A DNA stretch of 20,819 nt from an uncultured Ruminococcus sp. (GTDB lineage: Bacteria > Bacillota > Clostridia > Oscillospirales > Ruminococcaceae). A model generated the notes under the pieces. That model had not been told where the DNA came from and searched no databases. It saw only the letters and a program-made list of their open reading frames with translations. Of this stretch, positions 14,892 to 20,819 are shown piece by piece (position 1 is the first letter of the stretch; each line of letters opens with the position of its first letter). The position numbers and the translations under genes were made by a program. Where the stretch lies: the NCBI GenBank assembly GCA_900540005.1, contig UQEM01000031.1, positions 1 through 20,819 of the forward strand. The letters are read 5' to 3'.

Positions 14892-15986
14892 ATGAAGCTT
14901 GGTATGGTTGGTCTGCCGAATGTCGGCAAAAGCACACTTTTCAATGCACTCACTAACGCAGGAGCAGAATCCGCAAACTATCCGTTCTGCACTATCGAAA
15001 AGAACGTGGGTATTGTTTCAGTTCCTGACGAGAGACTCGATAAACTCGCAGAAATGTATGAGCCTGATAAGTTCACTCCTGCAACTCTTGAATTCGTAGA
15101 CATTGCAGGTCTTGTCAAGGGCGCGTCAAAGGGCGAAGGTCTCGGAAACAAGTTCCTTGCAGATATACGCGAGGTTGACGCTATCGTGCACGTTGTACGC
15201 TGCTTTGAAGACCCTAATATCATTCACGTTGACGGAAGCATTGATCCGCTCAGAGACATCGAAACGATCAATCTTGAACTTATCTTCTCGGATATTGAGA
15301 TCGTTGAGAGACGTATCGACCGCGCAAAGAAGGCCGTCAAGGGAGATAAAAAGTATCTTGCAGAGATAGACTTCCTTGAAAGGCTCAAGGAGCACCTCGA
15401 AAACGGCAAGTCCGCAAGAGGATTTGATTTCACAGACGATGAGCGCGAACTTATAAAGTCCACTCCCCTGCTCTCGGCTAAGCCTGTTATCTATGCCGCA
15501 AATCTCAGCGAGGACGACTTTGTAAACAACATTGACTCAAATGAAAACTATAAAAAGGTCTGCGCTCTCGCGTCCGAGGAAAACTCCGCAGTTCTTCCCA
15601 TCTGCGCGCAGATAGAGGCTGAAATTTCCGACATGAGTGACGAGGACAAGGCAATGTTCCTCAGCGAACTCGGACTTGAGATCTCAGGGCTCAACCGTAT
15701 CATCAAGGAAGGCTATTCCCTCCTCGGTCTTATCTCATTCCTCACGGCTGGAAAGCCCGAAGTCCGCGCATGGACTATCAAAAAAGGCACTAAAGCTCCG
15801 CAGGCAGCCGGTAAGATACACACCGACTTTGAAAAGGGCTTTATCCGCGCAGAAGTTACCTCCTTTGACGATCTCATGGCTTGCGGCTCTATGGCGGCTG
15901 CCAAGGAAAAGGGTCTCGTTCGTCTTGAGGGCAAGGACTATGTAATGCAGGACGGAGACATCGTTCTGTTCAGATTCAACGTATAA
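14892..15986 (+). CDS. ychF: Ribosome-associated GTPase/ATPase YchF
   Basis: The product is the universal Obg-family P-loop ATPase YchF (OLA1 homologue), which binds ribosomes and is linked to stress and redox responses. In 364 residues it shows the P-loop GLPNVGKST (7-15), the DIAGLVKGASKGEGLGNKFL switch region, and the altered base-recognition segment NLSE in place of NKxD, which favours ATP. A coiled-coil insert is followed by a C-terminal TGS domain (about 280-363, KPEVRAWTIKKGTKAPQAAGKIHTDFEKGFIRAEV). Length equals the usual 363-367. AAGG lies seven bases upstream of ATG. No strong terminator separates it from the EAL gene, so some read-through is possible. The GlnA-like gene follows after 18 bases. 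Confidence 0.96.
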   Translation: MKLGMVGLPNVGKSTLFNALTNAGAESANYPFCTIEKNVGIVSVPDERLDKLAEMYEPDKFTPATLEFVDIAGLVKGASKGEGLGNKFLADIREVDAIVHVVRCFEDPNIIHVDGSIDPLRDIETINLELIFSDIEIVERRIDRAKKAVKGDKKYLAEIDFLERLKEHLENGKSARGFDFTDDERELIKSTPLLSAKPVIYAANLSEDDFVNNIDSNENYKKVCALASEENSAVLPICAQIEAEISDMSDEDKAMFLSELGLEISGLNRIIKEGYSLLGLISFLTAGKPEVRAWTIKKGTKAPQAAGKIHTDFEKGFIRAEVTSFDDLMACGSMAAAKEKGLVRLEGKDYVMQDGDIVLFRFNV

Positions 15987-16004
15987 GCCGCGGAGGGTGT
16001 TCAG

Positions 16005-17300
16005 ATGAGCTTTTCACCAAAGGAAATACTGAAATTTGTTGAGGAAAATGACGTAAAATTCATTCGACTCACATTCTGCGACATTTCGGGCAGCCTCAAA
16101 AACGTCGCTATCATGCCGAACGAACTTGAAAGAGCATTTCAGTACGGCATTCCGTTCGATGCATCGTGCATAAACGACCGCTGCTCCGATCTGCTGCTCG
16201 TTCCCGATATTTCGACCCTCTCGATTCTTCCGTGGAGACCTAAGTCGGGACGTGTTGTAAGATTCTTTTGCAGTATGAAAAACATGGACGGCTCTGACTA
16301 CGCAGGAGATATGCGCACAGAGCTTATCAACTGCATAAATTCTCTCCGACTTGACGGTTATTCGTGTGAAATGGGAACAAAATGCGAGTTTTACCTCTTT
16401 GAGCTTGACGAAAACGGCGAGCCGACTAAAATTCCGCACGACAAGGGCAGCTATCTTGATGTAGCTCCACTGGATAAATGCGAAAATGCAAGGCGCGAGA
16501 TCTGCCTGTCGCTTGAAGAAATGGGACTCAATCCCAAAAGCTCATGCCATAAACACGGGCCGGCACAGAACGAGATCGAATTCCGCGAAAACGAACCGGT
16601 CACTGCCGCCGATAACATGGTTCACTATAAGACTGTTGTTAAGTCTATTGCCGCTCAGAACGGTCTTTTCGCTTCATTTATGCCCAAGCCGCTACCCGAT
16701 GAACACGGCAGCGCACTGAGCATTTCTCTGAGCATAAAAAAAGGCGGCGAGAACCTCTTTGCCCCGACTCTGGACGAGATGTCCTTTGAGGGAAAATGCT
16801 TTATGAACGGCATTTTAAAGCGTATTCGCGAAATCACCGCATTTCTTAACCCGACCACAAACTCTTACAAAAGGCTCGGTATCGGCTACGCTCCGAAGTA
16901 CGTCAACTGGTCTTTCGAGAACCGCGCTCAGCTTATAAGAATTCCCATGCCTGTGGGATTTTCTCCGCGTATAGAACTGCGTTCGGCTGATGCCTGCTGC
17001 AACCCCTACATCGCGTTCAAGCTCATTCTCAACGCAGGAATCGAGGGTATCAAGTCCGGCGACTGCTCGCTCCTTGACACGACCATGAAGGGCGACTCTG
17101 CTCATGTCGGATTTGAACCGCTTCCGCTTTCTCTTGAAGAAGCAGCGGAAGTTGCGAAAAACAGCGATTTCGTAAAGCGCTCGCTCTCACAGGAAGTCCG
17201 CGATGACATTTTCGCGCAGCTTGACAGTCAGATAAAAAAATATAATTTTGCCGACAACAAGGACGCCTTTGAGGAGAAGTCCTATTTCAAGTACGTCTGA
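16005..17300 (+). CDS. Glutamine synthetase family protein (GlnA-like, type I) with substituted active site
   Basis: A 431-residue protein alignable throughout to type I-alpha glutamine synthetase, with CDISGSLKNV, FMPKPL, NPTTNSYKRL, NRAQLIRIP and RIELRSADACCNPY. Compared from memory with Bacillus GlnA, several catalytic positions are changed. GPEPEF reads GTKCEF, so K126 replaces a metal glutamate. HHEVAPGQ reads CHKHGPAQ, so K183 replaces another. GSGMH reads GSALS, so S239 replaces the metal histidine. The flap VPGYEAP reads GIGYAP, with the catalytic glutamate deleted. E128, E190, R312 and E324 remain. It may be a non-synthesising sensor or paralogue rather than a true synthetase. GGAGG lies eight bases before ATG. 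The gene is 18 bases from ychF and eight from an ANTAR regulator gene. Confidence 0.88.
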   Translation: MSFSPKEILKFVEENDVKFIRLTFCDISGSLKNVAIMPNELERAFQYGIPFDASCINDRCSDLLLVPDISTLSILPWRPKSGRVVRFFCSMKNMDGSDYAGDMRTELINCINSLRLDGYSCEMGTKCEFYLFELDENGEPTKIPHDKGSYLDVAPLDKCENARREICLSLEEMGLNPKSSCHKHGPAQNEIEFRENEPVTAADNMVHYKTVVKSIAAQNGLFASFMPKPLPDEHGSALSISLSIKKGGENLFAPTLDEMSFEGKCFMNGILKRIREITAFLNPTTNSYKRLGIGYAPKYVNWSFENRAQLIRIPMPVGFSPRIELRSADACCNPYIAFKLILNAGIEGIKSGDCSLLDTTMKGDSAHVGFEPLPLSLEEAAEVAKNSDFVKRSLSQEVRDDIFAQLDSQIKKYNFADNKDAFEEKSYFKYV

Positions 17301-17308
17301 GGTGAAGT

Positions 17309-17881
17309 ATGAAACGAGCACTTATTGTTTCCTCCAGCCGCGAGATCTCGGAGACTATAGAGCCGCTGCTGCGCGGTGAGGGATATACTAAACTTGCAAA
17401 CGTTTCAAGCGGCAACGAGGCGCGGCGCTTTCTTGACCGCGAAACCGAGCCTGAACTCATAGTGATAAATACACCGCTAAATGACGAATTTGGTCAGGAA
17501 CTCGCTGAAACTGCCGATTCTACAACCTCTGCGGGAGTTATCCTGCTTTGCAGAAACGACATTTCTTCCGAGATTGCCGACAAGCTTTCGGCAACGAACG
17601 TCTGCGTAATTCCACGACCGCTCAACAGGGATTTTTTCATTGAGTCCGTCAAGCTCCTAACCGTAGAGCGTGCGGAACTCCGCGGCATGACCAAGGAAAA
17701 TGACGATATTCTCACAAAAATCAACGAAATACGCCTGATAAGCCGTGCAAAGTCCACTCTTATGAAATACCTGCATTTCACCGAACCGCAGGCTCACAAA
17801 TACATCGAAAAGCAGGCGATGAACAACCGCTGCACCCGTAAAGAGGTCGCGCAGAAGGTCATCGCGCAATACGAAAAATAG
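17309..17881 (+). CDS. ANTAR-domain RNA-binding regulator with pseudo-receiver domain
   Basis: A 190-residue regulator. Residues 1-118 have the receiver fold, but the acidic pair after the first strand is serine (VSSS, 7-10). The phosphoacceptor position is N54 (IVIN), and the conserved lysine before proline is R103 (PRPL). Aspartyl phosphorylation is therefore unlikely. A helical linker (119-136) leads to an ANTAR domain (about 137-186, INEIRLISRAKSTLMKYLHFTEPQAHKYIEKQAMNNRCTRKEVAQKVI). This domain type binds paired RNA hairpins and prevents transcription termination. AmiR is a precedent for a pseudo-receiver ANTAR protein controlled by a partner protein. Its start lies eight bases after the GlnA-like stop, with GAGGTGA upstream, which points to that protein as the likely partner. 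Confidence 0.9.
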   Translation: MKRALIVSSSREISETIEPLLRGEGYTKLANVSSGNEARRFLDRETEPELIVINTPLNDEFGQELAETADSTTSAGVILLCRNDISSEIADKLSATNVCVIPRPLNRDFFIESVKLLTVERAELRGMTKENDDILTKINEIRLISRAKSTLMKYLHFTEPQAHKYIEKQAMNNRCTRKEVAQKVIAQYEK

Positions 17882-17918
17882 CTCCGTACTCGGCACAAGC
17901 CTTGTATGGAGCTATTTT
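17879..17918 (+). terminator. Terminator of the ychF-glnA-like-ANTAR unit
   Basis: The stem TAGCTCCGTAC pairs with GTATGGAGCTA (17879-17914) with one wobble. Its loop holds a second small stem, GGC-ACAA-GCC. A TTTT run follows. It begins at the ANTAR stop codon itself. Confidence 0.8.
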
Positions 17919-17926
17919 ACTTAAAC

Positions 17927-17952
17927 AAAAAAGACTGCCGAAGCAGTCCTTT
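17927..17952 (-). terminator. Terminator of the efp gene cluster
   Basis: On the minus strand GACTGC-TTCG-GCAGTC (17933-17948) has a stable UUCG tetraloop and is followed by six T (17927-17932). On the plus strand it is followed by CTTTT, so it can act in both directions between the convergent units. Confidence 0.9.
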
Positions 17953-17958
17953 TATCAT

Positions 17959-18486
17959 TTACTTATCGTCCTTTGAGGGAGCTTTCTCTTTTTCAGTATC
18001 TGTATCTGCATTCTCGAAATCTTCGATCGTGAGGTCGTCATAATCGAACTCAAGAAGCTCGTTGCAGTTAGGACAGTTGATAGAGCCCTCATCGATCATG
18101 CCCTCATCAAGGAGAATCGTATCTCCGCAAGTAGGACAAGTTATTTCATAGAGTTCCTCATCATCGTCATCGTCGAAGTATTCCTCATCGTCATCTTCAT
18201 CGATTTCCCAATCGCCGTCCTCGCTGCAGTTAGCACAGTCGCCTGTACACTGCTCGTCCTCGTCGAAATCGTAGAAATCTTCCTCAACAGAACCGAGATC
18301 CTCATCAAGGATATCGCAGAGCTCGGTAAGCTCATCTACCTGATTCTGAAGGTCTTCAACATACATTACCAGTTCAGAGAGAACATCGGACATCTGGATA
18401 AGAGCCTTGCCCTCCTTAGTGGATTTATCAATTTCAAGTCCATCAAGAAGTCCCTGTAAATAGGACATTTTTTCAGTAAGCTTCAT
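17959..18486 (-). CDS. CD1247-type acidic zinc-ribbon protein
   Basis: A 175-residue protein whose N-terminus (MKLTEKMSYLQGLLDGLEID...LSELVMYVEDLQNQVDELTELCDILDEDL, 1-64) matches the CD1247 N-terminal domain of Clostridia and is probably a helical or coiled-coil segment. A very acidic stretch with C80, C84 and C87 follows (66-112). Then comes a C4 zinc ribbon (C117, C120, C138, C141) and an acidic, then charged tail. The molecular function is unknown; zinc ribbons of this kind often bind nucleic acids or proteins, but the strong negative charge argues against simple DNA binding. AGGAGG precedes the ATG by eight bases. The gene lies 50 bases after efp, linked by a hairpin that covers its ribosome site. 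Confidence 0.8.
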   Translation of the reverse strand: MKLTEKMSYLQGLLDGLEIDKSTKEGKALIQMSDVLSELVMYVEDLQNQVDELTELCDILDEDLGSVEEDFYDFDEDEQCTGDCANCSEDGDWEIDEDDDEEYFDDDDDEELYEITCPTCGDTILLDEGMIDEGSINCPNCNELLEFDYDDLTIEDFENADTDTEKEKAPSKDDK

Positions 18487-18489
18487 AAC

Positions 18490-18538
18490 AAGCTCCTCCT
18501 TTCGGAATTATAAGGGTTTGTAGCGTAAACAGGAGCTT
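18490..18538 (-). promoter_or_regulatory. Hairpin linking the efp stop codon and the next ribosome site
   Basis: Perfect eight-base arms AAGCTCCT and AGGAGCTT lie at 18531-18538 and 18490-18497, separated by 33 bases. On the minus strand the first arm includes two bases of the efp TAA and the second overlaps part of the AGGAGG ribosome site (18495-18500) of the CD1247-type gene. Ribosomes finishing efp would open the stem, which suggests translational coupling. Confidence 0.55.
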
Positions 18539-19094
18539 ATGCTCTTGACATATACTCGCCTGTTCTTGTATCGATCTGGATCTTCTCGCCCTCGTTGATG
18601 AACAGCGGAACCTTTACCTCTGCACCTGTTTCGAGAATAGCAGGCTTTGTAGCATTTGTAGCTGTATCGCCCTTGAATCCGGGATCGGTCTGAGTAACAA
18701 CAAGCTCAACGAAGTTCGGGGGCTCAACGCCGAAAACAGTTCCCTTGTAGGAAAGGATCTTACAGATCATTTCTTCCTTAACGAACTTAAAGCTGTCGCT
18801 GAGTGTAGATGCGCTGATCGGGATCTGCTCGTATGTCTCAAGATCCATGAAGTAGTAGAGTTCGCCATCGTTATAGCTGTACTGCATATCCTTTCTCTCA
18901 ACGAAAGCTGTGGGGAACTTAGCTGTGGGGTTGAAAGAAGTTTCAACAACAGAACCTGTAATAACATTCTTGTACTTGGTTCTTACAAAAGCGGCACCCT
19001 TACCCGGCTTTACGTGCTGGAACTCGATGACCTGAACAACCTGTCCGTCAAGCTCAAAGGTAACACCGTTTCTGAAATCTCCTGCTGAAATCAT
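18537..19094 (-). CDS. efp: Translation elongation factor P
   Basis: EF-P enters the ribosome E site and rescues stalling at consecutive prolines. The 185-residue protein has the usual three beta-barrel domains: a KOW-like N-domain with [17 protein letters not shown], whose tip residue is K32, and two OB domains ending in [25 protein letters not shown]32 is the position modified in many bacteria; no modifying enzyme gene is in the window. The start has GGAGG upstream. It has a probable promoter of its own besides read-through from the peptidase gene. The order aroQ, peptidase, efp matches the Bacillus yqhS-yqhT-efp cluster. Confidence 0.97.
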   Translation of the reverse strand: MISAGDFRNGVTFELDGQVVQVIEFQHVKPGKGAAFVRTKYKNVITGSVVETSFNPTAKFPTAFVERKDMQYSYNDGELYYFMDLETYEQIPISASTLSDSFKFVKEEMICKILSYKGTVFGVEPPNFVELVVTQTDPGFKGDTATNATKPAILETGAEVKVPLFINEGEKIQIDTRTGEYMSRA

Positions 19095-19132
19095 ATAAAA
19101 TACCTCCGTAAATTACAATTAGAATATATATT

Positions 19133-19161
19133 ATTTTATCACATTTTCAAAATTTTTGCAA
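19133..19161 (-). promoter_or_regulatory. Probable promoter of efp
   Basis: On the minus strand TTGCAA (19156-19161), 17 bases, TAAAAT (19133-19138). It lies in the 81-base gap after the peptidase gene and could boost efp over the upstream genes. Confidence 0.6.
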
Positions 19162-19175
19162 TACCTAAAGCCATA

Positions 19176-20243
19176 TTATTGCAAAGATATGAGATTTTTT
19201 GAACATTCTGTCAGATTCTTGCAACCATTTTCAGTTAAAATTACAAAATCCTCTATACGAACGCCGAATTTTCCGGCAATATAGATTCCCGGTTCGACCG
19301 TAACTACTGCGCCCTTAGTGAGCGGAGTCTTGTTATTCGGCGAAGCATTAGGCTTTTCGTGGATCTCCATGCCTACTCCGTGACCGAGCGAATGTCCAAA
19401 GCAGTCGCCGTAACCTGCCGCCTCAATGATGTCACGGGCAGCCGCATCAAGCTCTCTGCCGGTAATTCCCGGACGTGCGGCTGAAATTCCCGCAAGCTGA
19501 GCCTCAAGGACTAAGTTATATACCTTTTCCATTTCCTCACTCGGCTTGCCTACGCAAATAGTTCTGGTCATGTCGCTGTGATAGCCGTTCCATACTGCAC
19601 CGAAGTCCATGAGAACGAACTCGCCCTCCTGAACCTTTTTATCCGAAGGAACGCCGTGCGGCATTGAAGTATTGGCACCGGAGAGAACTATCGTCTCGAA
19701 AGACAAATCCTCCGCGCCTTTTTCAAACATCAGACGGTTGAGTTCAAGAGCAATTTCGCGCTCGGTTCTGCCGGGACGAATAAACTTCAAAAGCTCATCT
19801 AAAGCTGCCTCAGCGATTCTCTGAGCCTTGATAATACAAGCAAGCTCGTCCTCGTCCTTGACCGTTCTCAGGGCAGAAATAGCGTTGCTGAGCGAATCAT
19901 CGTCAATTATCTCGACTTCCTTCAGAAAATGCTTGTATGTGTGCAGTTCCTTGACCGTCATGCTCTCGGATTCGATAGCCATTGTCTTTGCCCCATGCAG
20001 CTTTAAAAGCTCCGTAAGCTGCGGCAGAAGCTTTTTAAGCTCGATGACCTCAGCAGTTGTTACCGTAGCCCTCGCCTTTTCTATGTATCGGAAATCAATA
20101 AGCAGGTACGCCTTATCGGGGAAAGCAAGAATAACACCTGCCGAGGACTTCATGCCTGCGAAGTATCTCCTGTTTATATCGGAAGTGATCAGAGCGCAGT
20201 CCGCGCCGCTGAATTCTTTAAAAAGTCGTTCTGTTCTCGTCAA
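19176..20243 (-). CDS. Xaa-Pro aminopeptidase family protein (M24B)
   Basis: A 355-residue M24B metallopeptidase that should cleave N-terminal residues before proline or dipeptides ending in proline. An N-terminal creatinase-like domain (1-125) precedes the pita-bread catalytic domain. All five dinuclear metal ligands are visible: D213 (LMDFGA), D224 (HSDMTRT), H288 (GHSLGHGVG), E317 (TVEPGIY) and E331 (VRIEDF). It corresponds to Bacillus YqhT in sequence and position. The start codon is TTG, preceded by AAGGGGG at eight bases, 13 bases after the aroQ stop. Aminopeptidase P and prolidase cannot be separated from sequence alone. Confidence 0.93.
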   Translation of the reverse strand: MTRTERLFKEFSGADCALITSDINRRYFAGMKSSAGVILAFPDKAYLLIDFRYIEKARATVTTAEVIELKKLLPQLTELLKLHGAKTMAIESESMTVKELHTYKHFLKEVEIIDDDSLSNAISALRTVKDEDELACIIKAQRIAEAALDELLKFIRPGRTEREIALELNRLMFEKGAEDLSFETIVLSGANTSMPHGVPSDKKVQEGEFVLMDFGAVWNGYHSDMTRTICVGKPSEEMEKVYNLVLEAQLAGISAARPGITGRELDAAARDIIEAAGYGDCFGHSLGHGVGMEIHEKPNASPNNKTPLTKGAVVTVEPGIYIAGKFGVRIEDFVILTENGCKNLTECSKNLISLQ

Positions 20244-20256
20244 AGTGACCGCCCCC

Positions 20257-20688
20257 TTAAAGTTCGGAAAGTGCCTGAACAGCGAGGTAGTAACTCGTGA
20301 AACCGAAGCCGCATATCACGCCTTTGCATACGGGAGATATCACGGAATGGTGGCGGAACTCCTCCCTTGCGTGAACATTGCTGATATGCACCTCAATGCA
20401 CGGGATCTTGATAGCCGCGATCGCGTCCCTGATAGCATAGCTATAATGCGTAAATGCTCCTGCGTTGATTATAACGCCGTCAAAGCCGGTTCTCGCGGCA
20501 TGGAGCTTATCAATGATAGCTCCCTCGTGGTTCGACTGAAAAATCTCGCACTGAAGTCCCTGCTCCTTAGCGCGGTCAATAATATTTCTGTTGAGGACGT
20601 CGATCGTAGAGCTGCCGTAAACTCCCGGCTCGCGCTCGCCGAGGAGATTAAGATTTGGGCCATGTATAACAAGAATCTTTTTTATCAT
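20257..20688 (-). CDS. aroQ: Type II 3-dehydroquinate dehydratase
   Basis: This enzyme dehydrates 3-dehydroquinate to 3-dehydroshikimate in the shikimate pathway, normally as a dodecamer. The 143-residue length is typical. Motifs run in order: HGPNLNLLGEREPGVYG (9-25) with catalytic Y24, QSNHEGAIID (51-60), INAGAFTHYSYAIRDA (74-89), EVHISN (99-104) with H101, and REEFRHHSVISP (108-119) with R112. AAAGGAG lies eight bases upstream of ATG. It is the first gene of the cluster with the Xaa-Pro peptidase and efp. Confidence 0.96.
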   Translation of the reverse strand: MIKKILVIHGPNLNLLGEREPGVYGSSTIDVLNRNIIDRAKEQGLQCEIFQSNHEGAIIDKLHAARTGFDGVIINAGAFTHYSYAIRDAIAAIKIPCIEVHISNVHAREEFRHHSVISPVCKGVICGFGFTSYYLAVQALSEL

Positions 20689-20717
20689 AGTAAAAGCTCC
20701 TTTGAAAGTTTCACTTT

Positions 20718-20726
20718 ATTTTAGCA
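20718..20726 (-). promoter_or_regulatory. Extended -10 element upstream of aroQ
   Basis: On the minus strand TGC-TAAAAT (20726-20718) forms an extended -10. No convincing -35 box is seen, so this is a tentative promoter for the aroQ cluster. Confidence 0.4.
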
Positions 20727-20764
20727 CACTCCGCATGAAAAACGTGTCGGAACGTGCGATTTTA

Positions 20765-20819
20765 ACTAGGGAGTGTTGACACTAAGATAATATGCAGATT
20801 TTCGAGCATAAATTTTACG
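20765..20819 (-). repeat. Right copy of the 55-base inverted terminal repeat
   Basis: Inverted counterpart of the left end. The core GTGTTGACACTAAG (20772-20785) and the outer ACTAGG (20765-20770) are identical; the remainder is diverged. Read inward on the minus strand it encodes RKIYARKSAYYLSVNTP and a stop, parallel to the left tail. It runs to the last base, so the rest of the element is outside. Confidence 0.6.

Noticed and set aside
14284..14937. Long antisense ORF of 217 residues opposite the EAL-solenoid gene
   Set aside because: It is a frame shadow of a strongly supported coding region, low in complexity and rich in S, I and P, with no family resemblance or ribosome site.
18504..18515. 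Promoter between efp and the CD1247-type gene
   Set aside because: A TATAAT occurs on the minus strand, but no -35 box is found at suitable spacing; the segment is better explained by the coupling hairpin.
19828..20724. Plus-strand ORF of 298 residues over the peptidase and aroQ genes
   Set aside because: It runs antisense to two well-supported genes, and its composition reflects their complementary codons.
1..20819. A 20.8-kb composite transposon bounded by the inverted end repeats
   Set aside because: No transposase is present, the repeats are diverged, and the interior holds core genes (efp, ychF, aroQ, a tRNA) in a conserved Firmicute order. Contig ends in a dispersed repeat are simpler.

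Overview
This window most likely comes from a Gram-positive, anaerobic, gut-type Clostridia chromosome, probably Ruminococcus or a close Oscillospiraceae relative. The evidence is a secreted protein with a type I dockerin, a GlnA-like gene followed by an ANTAR regulator, a eukaryote-like UDP-HexNAc pyrophosphorylase, the Firmicute aroQ-pepP-efp order, strong AGGAGG ribosome sites and many near-consensus sigma-A promoters with 17-base spacing. The genus is an inference. No phage, CRISPR array or intact transposon is visible.

Layout. Positions 1-117 hold a repeat end and a hairpin cluster. On the minus strand follow a cupin gene (139-495) behind a promoter flanked by three equal dyads, and a pyridoxamine kinase gene (750-1586). 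A divergent radical SAM gene (1750-2694) runs into the 3' end of a minus-strand cluster: a UDP-HexNAc pyrophosphorylase-like gene (6200-7429), an intercistronic hairpin, and two overlapping ABC exporter half-transporter genes (6150-2679). A tRNA-Pro(GGG) lies at 7640-7715. A plus-strand operon (7933-9267) encodes a small membrane protein, an unrecognised 97-residue protein and the dockerin protein. A LysR regulator (minus) and a MATE transporter (plus) diverge from one dyad-bearing promoter region.

At 12098-14836 lies a 912-residue cytosolic-looking protein with a degenerate GGDEF domain, an intact EAL phosphodiesterase domain and a C-terminal repeat region of beta-solenoid type. It has a structured leader with competing pairings. 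Then comes ychF, closely followed by a glutamine synthetase-like gene and an ANTAR gene. The synthetase-like protein has lost several metal ligands and the catalytic flap glutamate, and the ANTAR protein has a pseudo-receiver. I read this pair as a possible nitrogen- or glutamine-sensing RNA-regulatory module rather than a biosynthetic enzyme with its regulator. The right part is the minus-strand cluster aroQ, Xaa-Pro peptidase, efp and a CD1247-type acidic zinc-ribbon protein. The last two appear to be translationally coupled through a hairpin that spans the efp stop codon and the next ribosome site.

Both ends of the window are inverted copies of one diverged 55-base repeat. They may be contig ends in a dispersed repeat family. 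The strongest leads are the degenerate GlnA-like/ANTAR pair, the EAL-solenoid fusion with its leader, and the triple-dyad cupin promoter.
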